Notes: generated by a model from the sequence alone, not told the origin. A stretch of DNA of 64,000 nt from BPJO01 sp037189665 (GCA_037189665.1 JBBCIV010000070.1:1-64000); one strand, 5' to 3'. Shown: positions 17,248-26,762, counted from the first letter of the stretch. Program-made: numbers and translations.

Positions 17248-18315
17248 CTACAGATGCAAAACGGAAAGCAGCACCATTGCATACACGCGATGGCCGAAGT
17301 CGTTGGGGTGGTTCAGGCCGTTGCCGGTCAGGTCGAGGTACTTCTTGCGGCTGATCAGCGCTTCCCAGACGGACAGGACGTCGGCCAGCGCGACGCCTGG
17401 CCGTTGTAGTTGCGAGAGCTGGTCGCGGTAGAGCGGATACAACTCGGATTGGGTGCCCGTCCACTGCGGATTTCCCGTCATCCCGGCGACGAGCAGGCAT
17501 TCGGCGTCGGGACGTTTCTCGGAGAGGATTTCGATTTGGCGTGAGATGTTGGCCGCGAATTGATCGGGCGGCATTTTCGCGCTGGCGTCGTTCATCCCGA
17601 AAGCGATGATGAGCAAATCCGGCTCGGCGGCGACGGCGGCATCCATCTGTTCGACGCCCCATCCCGAGTCTTTCCCGCCTACCGACAGGTTGGCGAACGT
17701 CACCGGCGACGAAAACCGCCGCTCGATCGCGCCGGCGACGAGCGGGCCGTAGCCCGGATTTCCCGGTGGAACACCGTACCGGCCGCTGGCGTTGGACCCG
17801 ACCGAAATGCTGTCGCCGAGCAGAACGATCCGCACCGGGTCGCCGGCTTGCAATCGCTTTGACAGTCGAGGCAGGCCATATGCGGGAGAAGGGGTCCACG
17901 ACGCCTGCCAGCCATCAAGTTGATGTGAATACGTGACGGCAGTTTGCACGCGGTGGAACTCTGTCGTCTCAGCAAACAGCAAGTCTGCGTTGCGGTCCCG
18001 GCAGGTGCCGTGCTTCTGCGAACCGCGCGGGGGGTACAAATCTGCGTCGGTCAACAGGCTGATGCGCGACTGCGCCGTCTGCGTCAGACAACGCGAACCA
18101 GGCGACCATAGATAATCCTTTCCCGGTTCGTATGTCATCTCACCGGTACAGCTTTTCAGTTGAGGCACATCGACAGGTGTAAACATCAACTGCGCCTGGG
18201 CAGGATGGCCCGGCGACGGAGGGACAAACAGAACGCTCTCCTCTACCATCGTGGTGGATCGCCAGAACGGCGGGAACACATCAAACGATTGAACATCAGT
18301 GATTGGTTTGCTCAT
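17248..18315 (-). CDS. SGNH/GDSL-type carbohydrate esterase
   Basis: The start at 18315 (MSKPITDVQSFDVFPPFW) overlaps the stop of the upstream gene as ATGA; the open frame extends further but that part is out-of-frame shadow. The product has 355 residues. An N-terminal beta-rich region of about 150 residues precedes the SGNH domain: block I LLGDSISVGSNASGRYG (nucleophile Ser in GDS), block II Gly in VGGKDSGWG, block III GMND and block V HPNDFGH with the catalytic Asp/His. This two-domain layout resembles acetyl-xylan and other sugar-ester deacetylases. No signal peptide is seen. In an operon with rhamnosidase-type enzymes it probably removes acetyl groups from oligosaccharides. Confidence 0.8.
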   Translation of the reverse strand: MSKPITDVQSFDVFPPFWRSTTMVEESVLFVPPSPGHPAQAQLMFTPVDVPQLKSCTGEMTYEPGKDYLWSPGSRCLTQTAQSRISLLTDADLYPPRGSQKHGTCRDRNADLLFAETTEFHRVQTAVTYSHQLDGWQASWTPSPAYGLPRLSKRLQAGDPVRIVLLGDSISVGSNASGRYGVPPGNPGYGPLVAGAIERRFSSPVTFANLSVGGKDSGWGVEQMDAAVAAEPDLLIIAFGMNDASAKMPPDQFAANISRQIEILSEKRPDAECLLVAGMTGNPQWTGTQSELYPLYRDQLSQLQRPGVALADVLSVWEALISRKKYLDLTGNGLNHPNDFGHRVYAMVLLSVLHL

Positions 18316-19313
18316 GAATTCACCGGCGCCCATGCGGTCCGCAGAAATTTGGAGGTCTGCACCGCGTCGCCCGCGGCGAGCAGCGCATCGATCTTCTGCC
18401 GATTGGACTGAACGATGTCGTCGAACTGCCTTAGCCACAAAATGCTCTCGGCGATCGCGCCGGCAGCGTCTTCGCGGTAAGGATACTGGTCCATCGACAG
18501 CCATCCCGTATATCCGGTGCGATCCAGCCAGTAGAGCGTTTCGATGTACGTCGTGCTGTGGACCGATCCGACGATCATGTCGTCGTCCCACGCGCCGTGG
18601 TTATCGTTGAAGTGCATGTGAAACAGCCGGCCGGCGGTGTCGGGATAGCCCTTGCCGGCGCGCTTGGCGAGCACGATGGCTTCGCCGACCGATTCCTGCG
18701 CGACGTAGGCGTGCCCGGTGTCGATGCAGACGCCGACGTTGTCGCGGCCGGTCTCCAGGCACATCAACAACGTGTCGGCCATGGTCGCCAGGTAGCTGCG
18801 GCAACGTGGTTCCTTGGGCTTGTATTCCAACGCGAAACGCAGTTGCGGATAAGCCGTCGCGACTTCGACGATGCCGTCGCGAAACCACGATCGCGCCGAA
18901 TCGTAGTCGGCCGTTAGAAGGTAATCATATCCGTCCTGTCCGGGCCAGATGTTCAATAGCGGACAATCCATCGCCAGTGCGACGTCACACAGTTGCCGCG
19001 TGTAGTCGATGGCCTCGCGTCGTACCTGCGGGTCGGAACTGCTGTAGCTGCCTTTCCAGAATCGCCTGTTGGCGAACAGGTCGGGAATGATGGAAACGCA
19101 CGCTTTTCCGAGATCGCCAAGCAGCGATTTCATCTGCTTTACGTTGTCCGGAGTAATATCCCACGTGCCGACGAGTTCGATCCCGTCGACGTGAGGGATG
19201 TCCGCCGCCTGACGGAGCATCGTCGCGGTGTCGGGGTTGTCTTTGTATCCGCCGCAGAAGCGGTCTTTGGTGTTGCCCAGGTTGCCGAGGATCACGGAGT
19301 ATTTGCGCGCCAT
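18312..19313 (-). CDS. Sugar phosphate isomerase/epimerase-type TIM barrel
   Basis: A 333-residue protein of the AP-endonuclease-2/xylose-isomerase-like superfamily (COG1082). Metal-site features are visible along the barrel: VDGIELVGTWD near the start, ALEYKPKEPRCRSY (Glu ligand), GVCIDTGHAYVAQE (Asp/His ligands), HMHFNDNHGAWDDD and WLSMDQYPYREDAAG. The last is a variant of the usual S-x-E-x end, with Asp in place of Glu. Members isomerise or epimerise ketoses and inositol derivatives with a divalent metal. The stop codon is coupled to the SGNH gene by a four-base overlap. L-rhamnose isomerase in other bacteria also has this fold (the RhaI type), so a rhamnose- or fucose-directed activity is possible but not proven. 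Confidence 0.8.
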   Translation of the reverse strand: MARKYSVILGNLGNTKDRFCGGYKDNPDTATMLRQAADIPHVDGIELVGTWDITPDNVKQMKSLLGDLGKACVSIIPDLFANRRFWKGSYSSSDPQVRREAIDYTRQLCDVALAMDCPLLNIWPGQDGYDYLLTADYDSARSWFRDGIVEVATAYPQLRFALEYKPKEPRCRSYLATMADTLLMCLETGRDNVGVCIDTGHAYVAQESVGEAIVLAKRAGKGYPDTAGRLFHMHFNDNHGAWDDDMIVGSVHSTTYIETLYWLDRTGYTGWLSMDQYPYREDAAGAIAESILWLRQFDDIVQSNRQKIDALLAAGDAVQTSKFLRTAWAPVNS

Positions 19314-19346
19314 GGTTTTTCCTATGCGTATGCCTGCCGATCGCGA

Positions 19347-20213
19347 TCAGCCATTGGGGGCCAGCTGATTTTTCAGGTACTCAACTCCCAGCCGTACTGC
19401 CATGGTCGGTTCTTCCATGCCTTCGAATTCGAGCGACAACCATCCGCTGTAGTTCGCGTTCTTCAGCAGCGCGATCTGCGCCGGCACGTCGATCTGACCA
19501 TGCCCCAGAATCGCGCCGCGCAGCGCGATCGGCGTCGGCGTGCCGAACCACCCGCTGGGCGGCGTGCGATCCTTGGGCCGGACGTGAAAATCCTTGGCGT
19601 GAACCATCACCGCATAGGGCAACAGCCGGCGGACGGATTCAACCGGGTCCTGGTTCAGGCAGAGGAAGTTGCCCATGTCGAGCGTGACGCCGAAGTTTGG
19701 ATCGTCAACCGCTTGGACCAATATCTCGATGCGATCAGCGGATTGAAGAAAGTATCCATGATTTTCGAGGGATGTTTTGATGTTTTTCGATTTGCCGTAT
19801 TGCGTGACCTCCCGGCAGGCAGGTACGACAACGTTAAGGAAATCAAGGAACGGAATCTTCGATGCTTCGGCATCCCAGGTGACATCGTGTCGAAAGCTGG
19901 TGGCGCCGAGAATGGACGCGATATCTATCGCTTGCTTGAGATGGTCGATCTGTTCACGCTGCTTGACCCGATCGCCAAAGAGTTCCGCCCTGACACAATA
20001 ACTCGGAACCTTCAAGCCGGCCTCATCACAGGCTTGTCGAAGTTGCCTGGCCCGCGCGATGGAATCCGCGACCGGCTCATCGCCGATGCCGGAGAATTCG
20101 ATCCCAGGCACGCCAAGCCCTGCGACGAAATCAATCGTGTCCTCAAGCGTCTTGCGTTCAGCCCTGCGCCATTTAACCAAGCTGTAAGTGCTGACGGCCA
20201 ATGAAATGAGCAT
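19347..20213 (-). CDS. Sugar phosphate isomerase/epimerase-type TIM barrel
   Basis: The start at 20213 (MLISLAVSTYSLVKWRR) has AAGGAT just upstream; 288 residues. It shows the COG1082 pattern: GVPGIEFSGIGD at strand 2, KTSLENHGYFLQSADRIE with the first Glu metal ligand and an Asn-His pair, FGVTLDMGNFL with the Asp ligand, MVHAKDFHVRP with His, and a final SLEFEGMEE with the last Glu. All four metal-site segments are intact, so it should be active. It lies 33 bp before the next TIM-barrel gene and 81 bp after the GH106-like gene in a five-gene operon. The substrate is unknown. Confidence 0.83.
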   Translation of the reverse strand: MLISLAVSTYSLVKWRRAERKTLEDTIDFVAGLGVPGIEFSGIGDEPVADSIARARQLRQACDEAGLKVPSYCVRAELFGDRVKQREQIDHLKQAIDIASILGATSFRHDVTWDAEASKIPFLDFLNVVVPACREVTQYGKSKNIKTSLENHGYFLQSADRIEILVQAVDDPNFGVTLDMGNFLCLNQDPVESVRRLLPYAVMVHAKDFHVRPKDRTPPSGWFGTPTPIALRGAILGHGQIDVPAQIALLKNANYSGWLSLEFEGMEEPTMAVRLGVEYLKNQLAPNG

Positions 20214-20294
20214 GTGTAATCCTTTCGATGTTCGGCAATCTATTGCGAAAGAATATGATCGGCGTCTCTTGTCAAAAACTCCAAGCAACCCGAT

Positions 20295-23200
20295 TCAAAT
20301 TGCTCGCGCAATCGGATCCGGACTTTGATAACTCAGCACAGCCGCGCTGGCAACGCGGAAGTGCGTCACCATGTAATCATCGGTCCAGGTCGATTCTGAA
20401 ACGCCAGGGTATGACTTGCCGTGATCGGGCGGACAATCGAACCCGTTGTGCCAGGTGTGCGTGATTTCTCCGCAGGCGCGATGGTGCGGGCCAAGCAGAT
20501 TACGCAGAGAACTGACCAGCTCGATGCGGATCTCATTTTCACCTTCGACAAGATGGTGCCCAATTTCCACCTGGTATGGCGGCCAGAGCAACGCGCCGGC
20601 GTCTTTTCCATTGATGCGCACGTGCGCCAGCGCGGCGTTCAGCCCCGTCAGTTCGAGGACGACCCGTTCATCCGTGGTCGGGGCGCGAAGCGAAACCGTT
20701 TCGACCCATGCAAATTTTCCCGCATAAAACGGATATCCTTCGATGTCCGGTTTGCCGTCGGAATGCTTTGACTCGGCAGTCAGCGTAAAGTCCGGTGCGA
20801 ACCGAACACACCCCGCCCGTTCAGGACCATTGGAGACCGTCCCCGTCACCGCGAAATCCCCGATCAGATAAATTGATTCCAGCTCCGTTCCCTCGCGATT
20901 CTCGAACAAATCCGCCAACCCGAAGCTGGGGCGGCCAACCGGTGTGAAATCGCAGGACAACTCGATCGTATTCGTACCCGGCCGTACCATCTTCCCGATG
21001 GAGACCGGATGAAAGGCGCGGTCGATGTAATACGGCGCCTCCTCGTAGCTTGCCGGCTGCCCGTTGACCAGAATGGTGTAATGGGCGGCGTCTTCAATCA
21101 CCGCTTTCAATTCGGGCAATTCGATGCGGGTTTCAAACTGGAATTGCAGCGCCACCGGCCCGGTGTATTTTTCCGCCTCCAACTGCTTCTGAATCAGATG
21201 TGGAGCCAGCGGCGCATTCCATGCCTCCTCTCCCCTACGCCAGCGACAGCGATCCAGCGTCAGCACGTTGGGAGAGTCCCGCTGGATTCGCCCCCTGCCG
21301 GTAAGCGGAACGCGCCGCGTCGTCCGCCATTGACCGCGCGTCGCTGCGGGGGACGTTCGATCTTCCCGAACAAGCAGCAACCGCGATTGCAACGGTGCCA
21401 AGTCGAGCGGCAATTCAAGGACATCATCCCCCGGAACGTTCTCCACGGGCGACACCTCCCCTGTCGACAAATCCCATTCCTCCAGCGCGCCATGGCCGCG
21501 CAGACGTAACGCGCCCGAAACGCCCGCAGCGGAGTTAGTGTTGACGAGATAGACGAGCTTTCCTTCATCGACACGGCGCACCTGCGCCCATACGTCCACC
21601 GCCTGCCCGCTGGTGGCAACAATGCGCACCGGCGCAGGCTCGACCGCTTCGATCGCCCGATCCAGGGAAGCGAAGTCGGGGTCGATGGGACGAACGATCG
21701 CCTGAAGGCGCCGCTGGACGTCGGGCGATTCGATCCCGTCGATGCGCGTTGGCAGCGCGCCGGTCGAAAAAACCGCGCCGCCCGCAGCGACAAATCGTTC
21801 CAGCAGTTCCAGCGTGGTCAGGCGAACGGTCAGCAGTTCAGGCAGGATCACCACGGGATAAACCATCTTCCCGACGCGCAATCCGTCGGCCTCGGCCTGT
21901 CCGTGGCGCGCCAGCAACGTTTCATCACCGAAATCGAAATCCCGGCGGATGCCCAGCAGATTGCGGCACAACTGCACGAGCCGGGTGTCCATGTCCCGCA
22001 CGTCGGCGGGTTCGTCGTCGCGATTGTGCGGGCGCGACATCGCGGTCGGATCATACAGGCAGAATGTCGATTCCACCGGATGCAACACCAGCACCCGCAC
22101 CAGCGACTGCCCCTGCCGCAACGCCCACGAAAGGCGCGCGAACGGATCGGCGATCAAGCGGTTGTCCGGCCACCACGGTTGCTGGTACGACAGGTGCGGC
22201 ACGTAAATGCGCTTCCGACGGCCTCGCATCGAATAAAATGCGCCGTGGTAGCAGCGGTAATTGATTCCCAGCACCATCATCCAGTCGGCAATTTGCTTGC
22301 GGTCGGCGAAGCTGATGCCCTGGGAGCTGACGCCATACATTTCAGCCAGCACCTCGGTCTTGCCAAGCTGGTTGGCGGCGCTTGTCGCCTGCTTGGGCGT
22401 GAGAATGAACGGCTTGCCGGTCGGCCATTGCAGGCTGCCAGTGAGATGGTCGATCCCCGGCAGGTGCATGAACTCGTAACAGGGCATGGTCGCGCCGGTC
22501 CAGCCGATCTGGTTGTTGAGCGTGTCCTCGCCCATCAGGTGCCCGCTGAATTTCACCCCGTGCTTGCCGCACCACTCGCCGACCGGTTTGAAATATCCTT
22601 CAAGAAATAGTCCCAGCACGCAACGCCAGTAGTGATGCCGGATTTTGTGATAATCGCCGACCGGTTTGAACAGCGAGGGCAGATGCTCGCGAAGATCGTA
22701 TCCCCATTGCTCCCGGAAAATGTCAGGCAAACGGCGCGACCAGGGCAACAGGGGCGGCCGGAAGTGCGGTTCATCGACCCAGATTGCTTCGATGGTTTTT
22801 CCAAAATGCCGTGAAAAACGCGAATACCACGGGTCGCGGTAGGCCACGTTCAAATAGTCGATCACCGCGTCGCGGTCGAGCAGGTCCAGCACGGTCCCCG
22901 ACACTTCCTCGTAGTAGGCGTGCTCGGCGTCGACCGCAAGCGGGGGCTGGTCGAATTCGACGGCTTCTCCTCGCTTGCGTATTGTCACGCCGCGGTGGGC
23001 GCGCGATGCGTCCAGGCCGGGCATGGCGCTGGGCATGTAACCGGCCTGGAGCCAGACCTTGATGTTTAACTGCTCGGAACGCTCGATGATGCGCCCGATG
23101 ATCTCCATCCATTCGTCGCCGAGATACCGCGTGCGCAGCCCGTTGAACGTCCGCGCGATCACCGCGCCCCACCCCGCCGCCGCCAGTTCGTCCAGTTGAC

Positions 23201-23297
23201 GCAGAATCTGGTCGACTTCCAGCCGATCATTCAACATCCATAACGCAACGCCGCGATAAACGTTGTCCGGCTTCAGAAATACCTGCCTGTTCACCAT
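20295..23297 (-). CDS. Large glycoside hydrolase, GH106-like (probable alpha-L-rhamnosidase)
   Basis: I use the ATG at 23297 because AAGGAG lies just before it; an ATG four codons upstream is also possible. About 1000 residues. The N-terminal barrel opens FLKPDNVYRGVALWMLNDRLEVDQILRQLDELAAAGWG, which matches the GH106 opening where a short Trp-rich strand leads to the DPxxI..L..L..AGFGG helix. Acidic segments AIWVDEPHF, FSGHLMGEDTL and KTEVLAEMYG lie on the barrel face. The C-terminal half has galactose-binding-like sandwiches ending in RINGKDAGALLWPPYQVEIG. There is no signal peptide, which is uncommon for GH106. GH2-superfamily relatives are the alternative. It lies between the sugar isomerase genes. 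Confidence 0.6.
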   Translation of the reverse strand: MVNRQVFLKPDNVYRGVALWMLNDRLEVDQILRQLDELAAAGWGAVIARTFNGLRTRYLGDEWMEIIGRIIERSEQLNIKVWLQAGYMPSAMPGLDASRAHRGVTIRKRGEAVEFDQPPLAVDAEHAYYEEVSGTVLDLLDRDAVIDYLNVAYRDPWYSRFSRHFGKTIEAIWVDEPHFRPPLLPWSRRLPDIFREQWGYDLREHLPSLFKPVGDYHKIRHHYWRCVLGLFLEGYFKPVGEWCGKHGVKFSGHLMGEDTLNNQIGWTGATMPCYEFMHLPGIDHLTGSLQWPTGKPFILTPKQATSAANQLGKTEVLAEMYGVSSQGISFADRKQIADWMMVLGINYRCYHGAFYSMRGRRKRIYVPHLSYQQPWWPDNRLIADPFARLSWALRQGQSLVRVLVLHPVESTFCLYDPTAMSRPHNRDDEPADVRDMDTRLVQLCRNLLGIRRDFDFGDETLLARHGQAEADGLRVGKMVYPVVILPELLTVRLTTLELLERFVAAGGAVFSTGALPTRIDGIESPDVQRRLQAIVRPIDPDFASLDRAIEAVEPAPVRIVATSGQAVDVWAQVRRVDEGKLVYLVNTNSAAGVSGALRLRGHGALEEWDLSTGEVSPVENVPGDDVLELPLDLAPLQSRLLLVREDRTSPAATRGQWRTTRRVPLTGRGRIQRDSPNVLTLDRCRWRRGEEAWNAPLAPHLIQKQLEAEKYTGPVALQFQFETRIELPELKAVIEDAAHYTILVNGQPASYEEAPYYIDRAFHPVSIGKMVRPGTNTIELSCDFTPVGRPSFGLADLFENREGTELESIYLIGDFAVTGTVSNGPERAGCVRFAPDFTLTAESKHSDGKPDIEGYPFYAGKFAWVETVSLRAPTTDERVVLELTGLNAALAHVRINGKDAGALLWPPYQVEIGHHLVEGENEIRIELVSSLRNLLGPHHRACGEITHTWHNGFDCPPDHGKSYPGVSESTWTDDYMVTHFRVASAAVLSYQSPDPIARAI

Positions 23298-23365
23298 CCG
23301 CTCCTTCATTTGTTCACAGGAAAACGTCTGTATTGTTCCAATGTTCTGGAAAGAAAAACGCCGAT

Positions 23366-24844
23366 TTACTCCGATGCGATCAATACGGCTTCGATGCCCA
23401 GCGTCTCGGCGATCTTCATCAGCGTGGAACCGCGATGCCCTATGCCCAGCGCAAAGTGATGCGTCGGCCCTTCGGCCACCCACCGCTTCAGGAACGTTCG
23501 CACGTCCGGCTTGAAGAACGCGCGCGTATTGGTGTTGCCGGTCGCGGGAATCGGGCCATGAACGCTCTGGCCTTCGGCGATGACGAACTTGAAACGCCCG
23601 TCATGCGTCTGGCTGCACGAAAGCATCGTGATCGGCCCTTCCTTGATCTTGAACTCCACCGACGCGCCCGAACCGGGCTTGCCGTGATATTTCTTCAAAC
23701 TGCGCAGGACCGGGCGGCCGTCGGCGATGTTGATGTGGTGCGGCCCGTCGTGCCCGACCAGCACGAACCCCTCGGCGAAATCGACCGGATGAAACTCGGC
23801 AAAGCTGCCGCCAATTCCCAGGCGGTCGAGAATTAACATCGCCACGCAGGTCTTCAGATCATTTTCCCCACACATCGGAAAGCCGGCCGCCGTCAGCATG
23901 GAATTACCGACGATGAAGTTGGTCACCAGCTGACGCATCTCCGATCCGGCTTCGGCCTCGTAGTAATACGCCAGCCCGTCAAGATTCTTTTCTTCGACGA
24001 AACGCTCCAGCGCCACCGCGACGCGGGCGGCGACAGCAAGGTCCGCGTCGGTTAGCTTGACGGTGACCGGATCGACTTTCGGGTCAGGCGTGTCGAAAAA
24101 TTCCAGGATATGCTTCGACCGCTCGGCGATCTGCGCATCGGTCACGACGCGGTAGTGCTTCATCACGTCATCCGGCTCACACATGACCACATGTAGCCCG
24201 AAACCAGCGGTGAACATCGTCGGGTCGTGGTGCATGTCGAGCATGGCTTCCAAGGCGTGCCCCATCTGGCCGAGTCGTGCGCCGCGCAGGTCGTGCCGCA
24301 CGCGCGCCACGTCACACCATTCGGACAATTCCGCCTCGGCTTGGGCGTCGCCGTGCAGATGCCCAATGATGACCGGAGGCGGCTTGCGCCCCATGCGAAC
24401 CGATACCCCCGCAAATTCAGGAACTGAACAGATGTTGTCATTAGCTAACTGCATCCGGGTGGTGCACTGGTCGTACCGGATGCGATCGAGCGGCTGTAGC
24501 GCCACCAGCACAATGGGCACGTTCAATTCCCTCGCCATAATGCCCCAGGTGGCGCTCGTGGCGTAAGTCAACATATTGCAGAAGATCAGGTCGAAATCGC
24601 CGGCCTTGAGATCGCGAACCGCCTTGTAGGCGCTTTCGGCGTTATCGACCATTCCCAGATCAGTGACGATAACGCCCCGTTGTCTAATACGATCGGCAAG
24701 CAGATTGTGATGTCCCATCAATTCATCGAGCAAACCCTCGAATTGCGACCAGTACGTGTCGTGGCCGACTCCGAACAGTCCTATGTGTGCCTGAAGCGGC
24801 TTGCGACGGGAAATTTGAAGAACAGATTGGGGACTTGAGTTCAT
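23366..24844 (-). CDS. L-fucose/L-arabinose isomerase-family protein
   Basis: A 492-residue protein of the arabinose/fucose isomerase fold. The opening AHIGLFGVGHDTYWSQFEGLLDEL is that of AraA-like proteins. The C-terminal domain carries MCGENDLKTCVAMLILDRLG, FAEFHPVDF, LVGHDGPHHINI and GPTHHFALGIGH; these supply the Glu/Asp/His residues that bind Mn2+ in this family. Such enzymes convert L-arabinose, L-fucose or D-arabinose to ketoses. It is the first gene of the minus-strand operon 24844-17248, which also carries the GH106-like enzyme, so it probably handles the released deoxysugar. Its start lies 139 bp from the shared operator (24983-25033). Confidence 0.8.
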   Translation of the reverse strand: MNSSPQSVLQISRRKPLQAHIGLFGVGHDTYWSQFEGLLDELMGHHNLLADRIRQRGVIVTDLGMVDNAESAYKAVRDLKAGDFDLIFCNMLTYATSATWGIMARELNVPIVLVALQPLDRIRYDQCTTRMQLANDNICSVPEFAGVSVRMGRKPPPVIIGHLHGDAQAEAELSEWCDVARVRHDLRGARLGQMGHALEAMLDMHHDPTMFTAGFGLHVVMCEPDDVMKHYRVVTDAQIAERSKHILEFFDTPDPKVDPVTVKLTDADLAVAARVAVALERFVEEKNLDGLAYYYEAEAGSEMRQLVTNFIVGNSMLTAAGFPMCGENDLKTCVAMLILDRLGIGGSFAEFHPVDFAEGFVLVGHDGPHHINIADGRPVLRSLKKYHGKPGSGASVEFKIKEGPITMLSCSQTHDGRFKFVIAEGQSVHGPIPATGNTNTRAFFKPDVRTFLKRWVAEGPTHHFALGIGHRGSTLMKIAETLGIEAVLIASE

Positions 24845-24982
24845 ACTGGTGCTTGGATTAACGCAAACAAATCAACCGCATGCCTCGCTCCGACGAATAC
24901 CCCATCCGCCATACTCAGCAAGCAAATTCCGCCTTGTCGCCTGACCGTAAGAAATCCGCTTGCCGGTCAAGGCGTAACACGA

Positions 24983-25033
24983 TCTTTCCGACTTTGCCGC
25001 TCAATTGTATTCTTGTATACAATAATGACAACC
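24983..25033. promoter_or_regulatory. Shared operator block, copy A (core TTGTATACAA)
   Basis: This 51-bp block matches copy B (28209-28259) at 44 positions and is identical across 25002-25023. The core TTGTATACAA (25013-25022) is a perfect palindrome, and ATTGTAT (25004-25010) with ATACAAT (25017-25023) forms a wider overlapping inverted repeat. Such overlapping dyads suit a GntR/FCD or LacI-type dimer. It stands between divergent genes for two sugar isomerases. Confidence 0.7.
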
Positions 25034-25070
25034 TCAATATTCTGCCAGCTTGTGGCACGGCAAGCATTTT

Positions 25071-25185
25071 GTCATACGAACGGGAATAACTACGTAGGAA
25101 TTTGGGCTGACGTTATCGGTGCGGGCAAGGCAGGAGGTTACGATCGCCTCCTGACGGCAGCAGCGCGGGCAAAGGCGAAGGAAGG
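25071..25185 (+). pseudogene. Remnant of a Gfo/Idh/MocA oxidoreductase gene
   Basis: From GTCATACGAA onward this stretch aligns with the leader and start of the intact dehydrogenase at 28332. TAGGAATTTGGGCT here matches CAGGAATTTAGGCT there, and TTATCGGTGCGGGCAA matches TGATCGGTGCTGGCAA, the codons of the VIGAG nucleotide motif. The start codon is changed (ACG for ATG) and there is a one-base deletion. After about 25130 the match jumps to the part encoding DRILTAAAQAK (28650-28690), so some 280 bp are missing. It follows operator copy A exactly as the intact gene follows copy B, indicating an old duplication that decayed. Confidence 0.7.
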
Positions 25186-25361
25186 TCAGGAGAAAAAGCT
25201 GCTCGTCTCAAATCGAAACACGGTCGCCAGGGGAGTTTGCAGCTGTTCCGTGACGACGTTATTGCTCTAGTAAAGGCGATTCGCGTGTCACTACATGGGC
25301 ACATTTCACGTATCCATCTCAAATAGCTGCGGATAAGCGCCATACTGGCGAAAGATGATCT

Positions 25362-26762
25362 ATGAACACTCCCTCCAAAAAGCCATTGCTCGGGCTATGT
25401 CCCATCGGCAAGTTCGTTTTCAGCCACGAGGATGCCATTCGCCAGAAGCAGGCAATACAGGAAAGGCTGCGCCGATGGGACGTGCGATTTGTGGACATTG
25501 AGGGCGTGTTGCCCGATGGGCTGGTGCGCGATCAGAAACACGTGGATACCGTGGTACGACATTTCCAGGCAAAAAACGTGGATGCGCTATTTGTACCGCA
25601 CTGCAATTTCGGCACCGAAGGCGCAGTGGGGCAGATTGGGCGCGATTTGGGCGTGCCCGTGCTGCTATGGGGGCCGCGTGATGAAGCTCCACTGCCTGAC
25701 GGCACTCGCCTGCGTGATACGCTCTGCGGGATGTTCGCCTCTAGCAAGGTGCTGCACAAGCTAGGCGTGCCATTCGCCTACATTGAGAACTGCCGCACGG
25801 ACGACCCCGCCTTCCAGACCGGCTTGGATACGTTTCTCCGTGCCGTTCACTCGGCCGACGCGCTGCGACGGGGCACGCGCATCGGATTGCTCGGCCAGCG
25901 GATCGATTTCTTCTGGACGACGATCATAAACGAGAGTGAATTGCTCGAGCGTTTTCGTGTTCAAGTACAGCCGCTGGATATGGTGACCTTCATCAGCAAC
26001 GTCAGGAAACGCGTCGCCAAGGACACCTCGAAGTATGCGGCGGAGATGAACGAGCTGGCCAAGACCATCGCCATCGAGGGCTATTCCGACCCAAAGACCT
26101 TTCACAACGTGCTGGCCGTGCACGACGAGATGCTGGCGCTGGCCGAGGAATACGACCTGGAAGGGCTGGCCGTTCAGGATTTCAATTCGCTGGTGGATGA
26201 AATGGGGACATATTGCTTCCTCGCCAATGGCATGGTCGCGGAAAAGCTGGCCATCGGGCTGGAGTCTGACGTTCTCGGCGCGCTCAGCGGCATTCTGCTT
26301 AACCGCGTGATGTTCAACCGCGAGCCATCGTTCCTCGCTGAGTTCACCGTGCGCCATCCGCAAGATGACAACGGCGTATTGATGTGGCATGCCGGCGCGC
26401 CACCTTCGATGTTGCATTCGTCAGACCGCATTCGCCTGGGACATCATTGGATCCTGCCCAGTCCATTGCCCGGCATGCCCCACTTCCGCCTGAAGGATGG
26501 CCCGCTGACCGTGACTCGCTTCGATGGTGACCACGGCCAATACCAGCTGGCCATCGGTCAAGGCCATTCCATGGGCGGCCCACATACGCTGAACAATTAT
26601 CTTTGGATGAAGGTGGACCACTGGACTCGCTGGGAAAAGCGTTTGATGGAATCCCCTTTCATCCATCACACCGCCATGGCCTACGGGCATTACGGCGATG
26701 CTCTGGAGCAGGCATGCCGGTTTGTGCCAGGACTTGAGCCCGTGAGGTTGGACCGACAGTGA
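25362..26762 (+). CDS. L-fucose isomerase-like protein
   Basis: A 466-residue protein of the L-fucose isomerase family, C-terminal-domain type. The first half has the alternating alpha/beta pattern of the substrate domains (RFVDIEGVLPDGLVRD, DALFVPHCNFGTEGAVGQI, VPVLLWGPRDEAPL). The metal-binding half contains VQDFNSLVDEMGTYCFLANG, LAIGLESDVLGALSG, FLAEFTV, VLMWHAGAPPSML and a late His cluster HHTAMAYGHYG. These correspond to the Glu/Asp/His ligands of FucI-like enzymes. It is only distantly similar to the divergent isomerase at 23366-24844. It is transcribed away from operator copy A and converges with the GH39-like gene 31 bp downstream. Confidence 0.8.
   Translation: MNTPSKKPLLGLCPIGKFVFSHEDAIRQKQAIQERLRRWDVRFVDIEGVLPDGLVRDQKHVDTVVRHFQAKNVDALFVPHCNFGTEGAVGQIGRDLGVPVLLWGPRDEAPLPDGTRLRDTLCGMFASSKVLHKLGVPFAYIENCRTDDPAFQTGLDTFLRAVHSADALRRGTRIGLLGQRIDFFWTTIINESELLERFRVQVQPLDMVTFISNVRKRVAKDTSKYAAEMNELAKTIAIEGYSDPKTFHNVLAVHDEMLALAEEYDLEGLAVQDFNSLVDEMGTYCFLANGMVAEKLAIGLESDVLGALSGILLNRVMFNREPSFLAEFTVRHPQDDNGVLMWHAGAPPSMLHSSDRIRLGHHWILPSPLPGMPHFRLKDGPLTVTRFDGDHGQYQLAIGQGHSMGGPHTLNNYLWMKVDHWTRWEKRLMESPFIHHTAMAYGHYGDALEQACRFVPGLEPVRLDRQ

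Larger units (their letters stand above)
24845..25361. promoter_or_regulatory. Divergent intergenic region between two sugar isomerase genes (517 bp)
   Basis: This gap holds a 51-bp operator block (24983-25033), the debris of a dehydrogenase gene (25071-25185) and about 175 bp in which I recognise nothing. One frame near 25230-25325 reads SLQLFRDDVIALVKAIRVSL without any start codon, and I cannot assign it. The promoters of the minus-strand isomerase operon and of the plus-strand isomerase gene must both lie here. Confidence 0.6.

Noticed and set aside
18316..18591. Upstream extension of the SGNH gene to 18591
   Set aside because: The extra part is Arg-rich shadow of the neighbouring gene; the ATGA overlap at 18312-18315 gives a better start.
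18993..20204. Long open frame antisense to the two TIM-barrel genes
   Set aside because: It spans the gap between two real genes, has no domain and no ribosome-binding site.
25230..25325. Short start-less frame reading SLQLFRDDVIALVKAIRVSL
   Set aside because: I cannot link it to any family and it has no start codon; too short to call a gene remnant.
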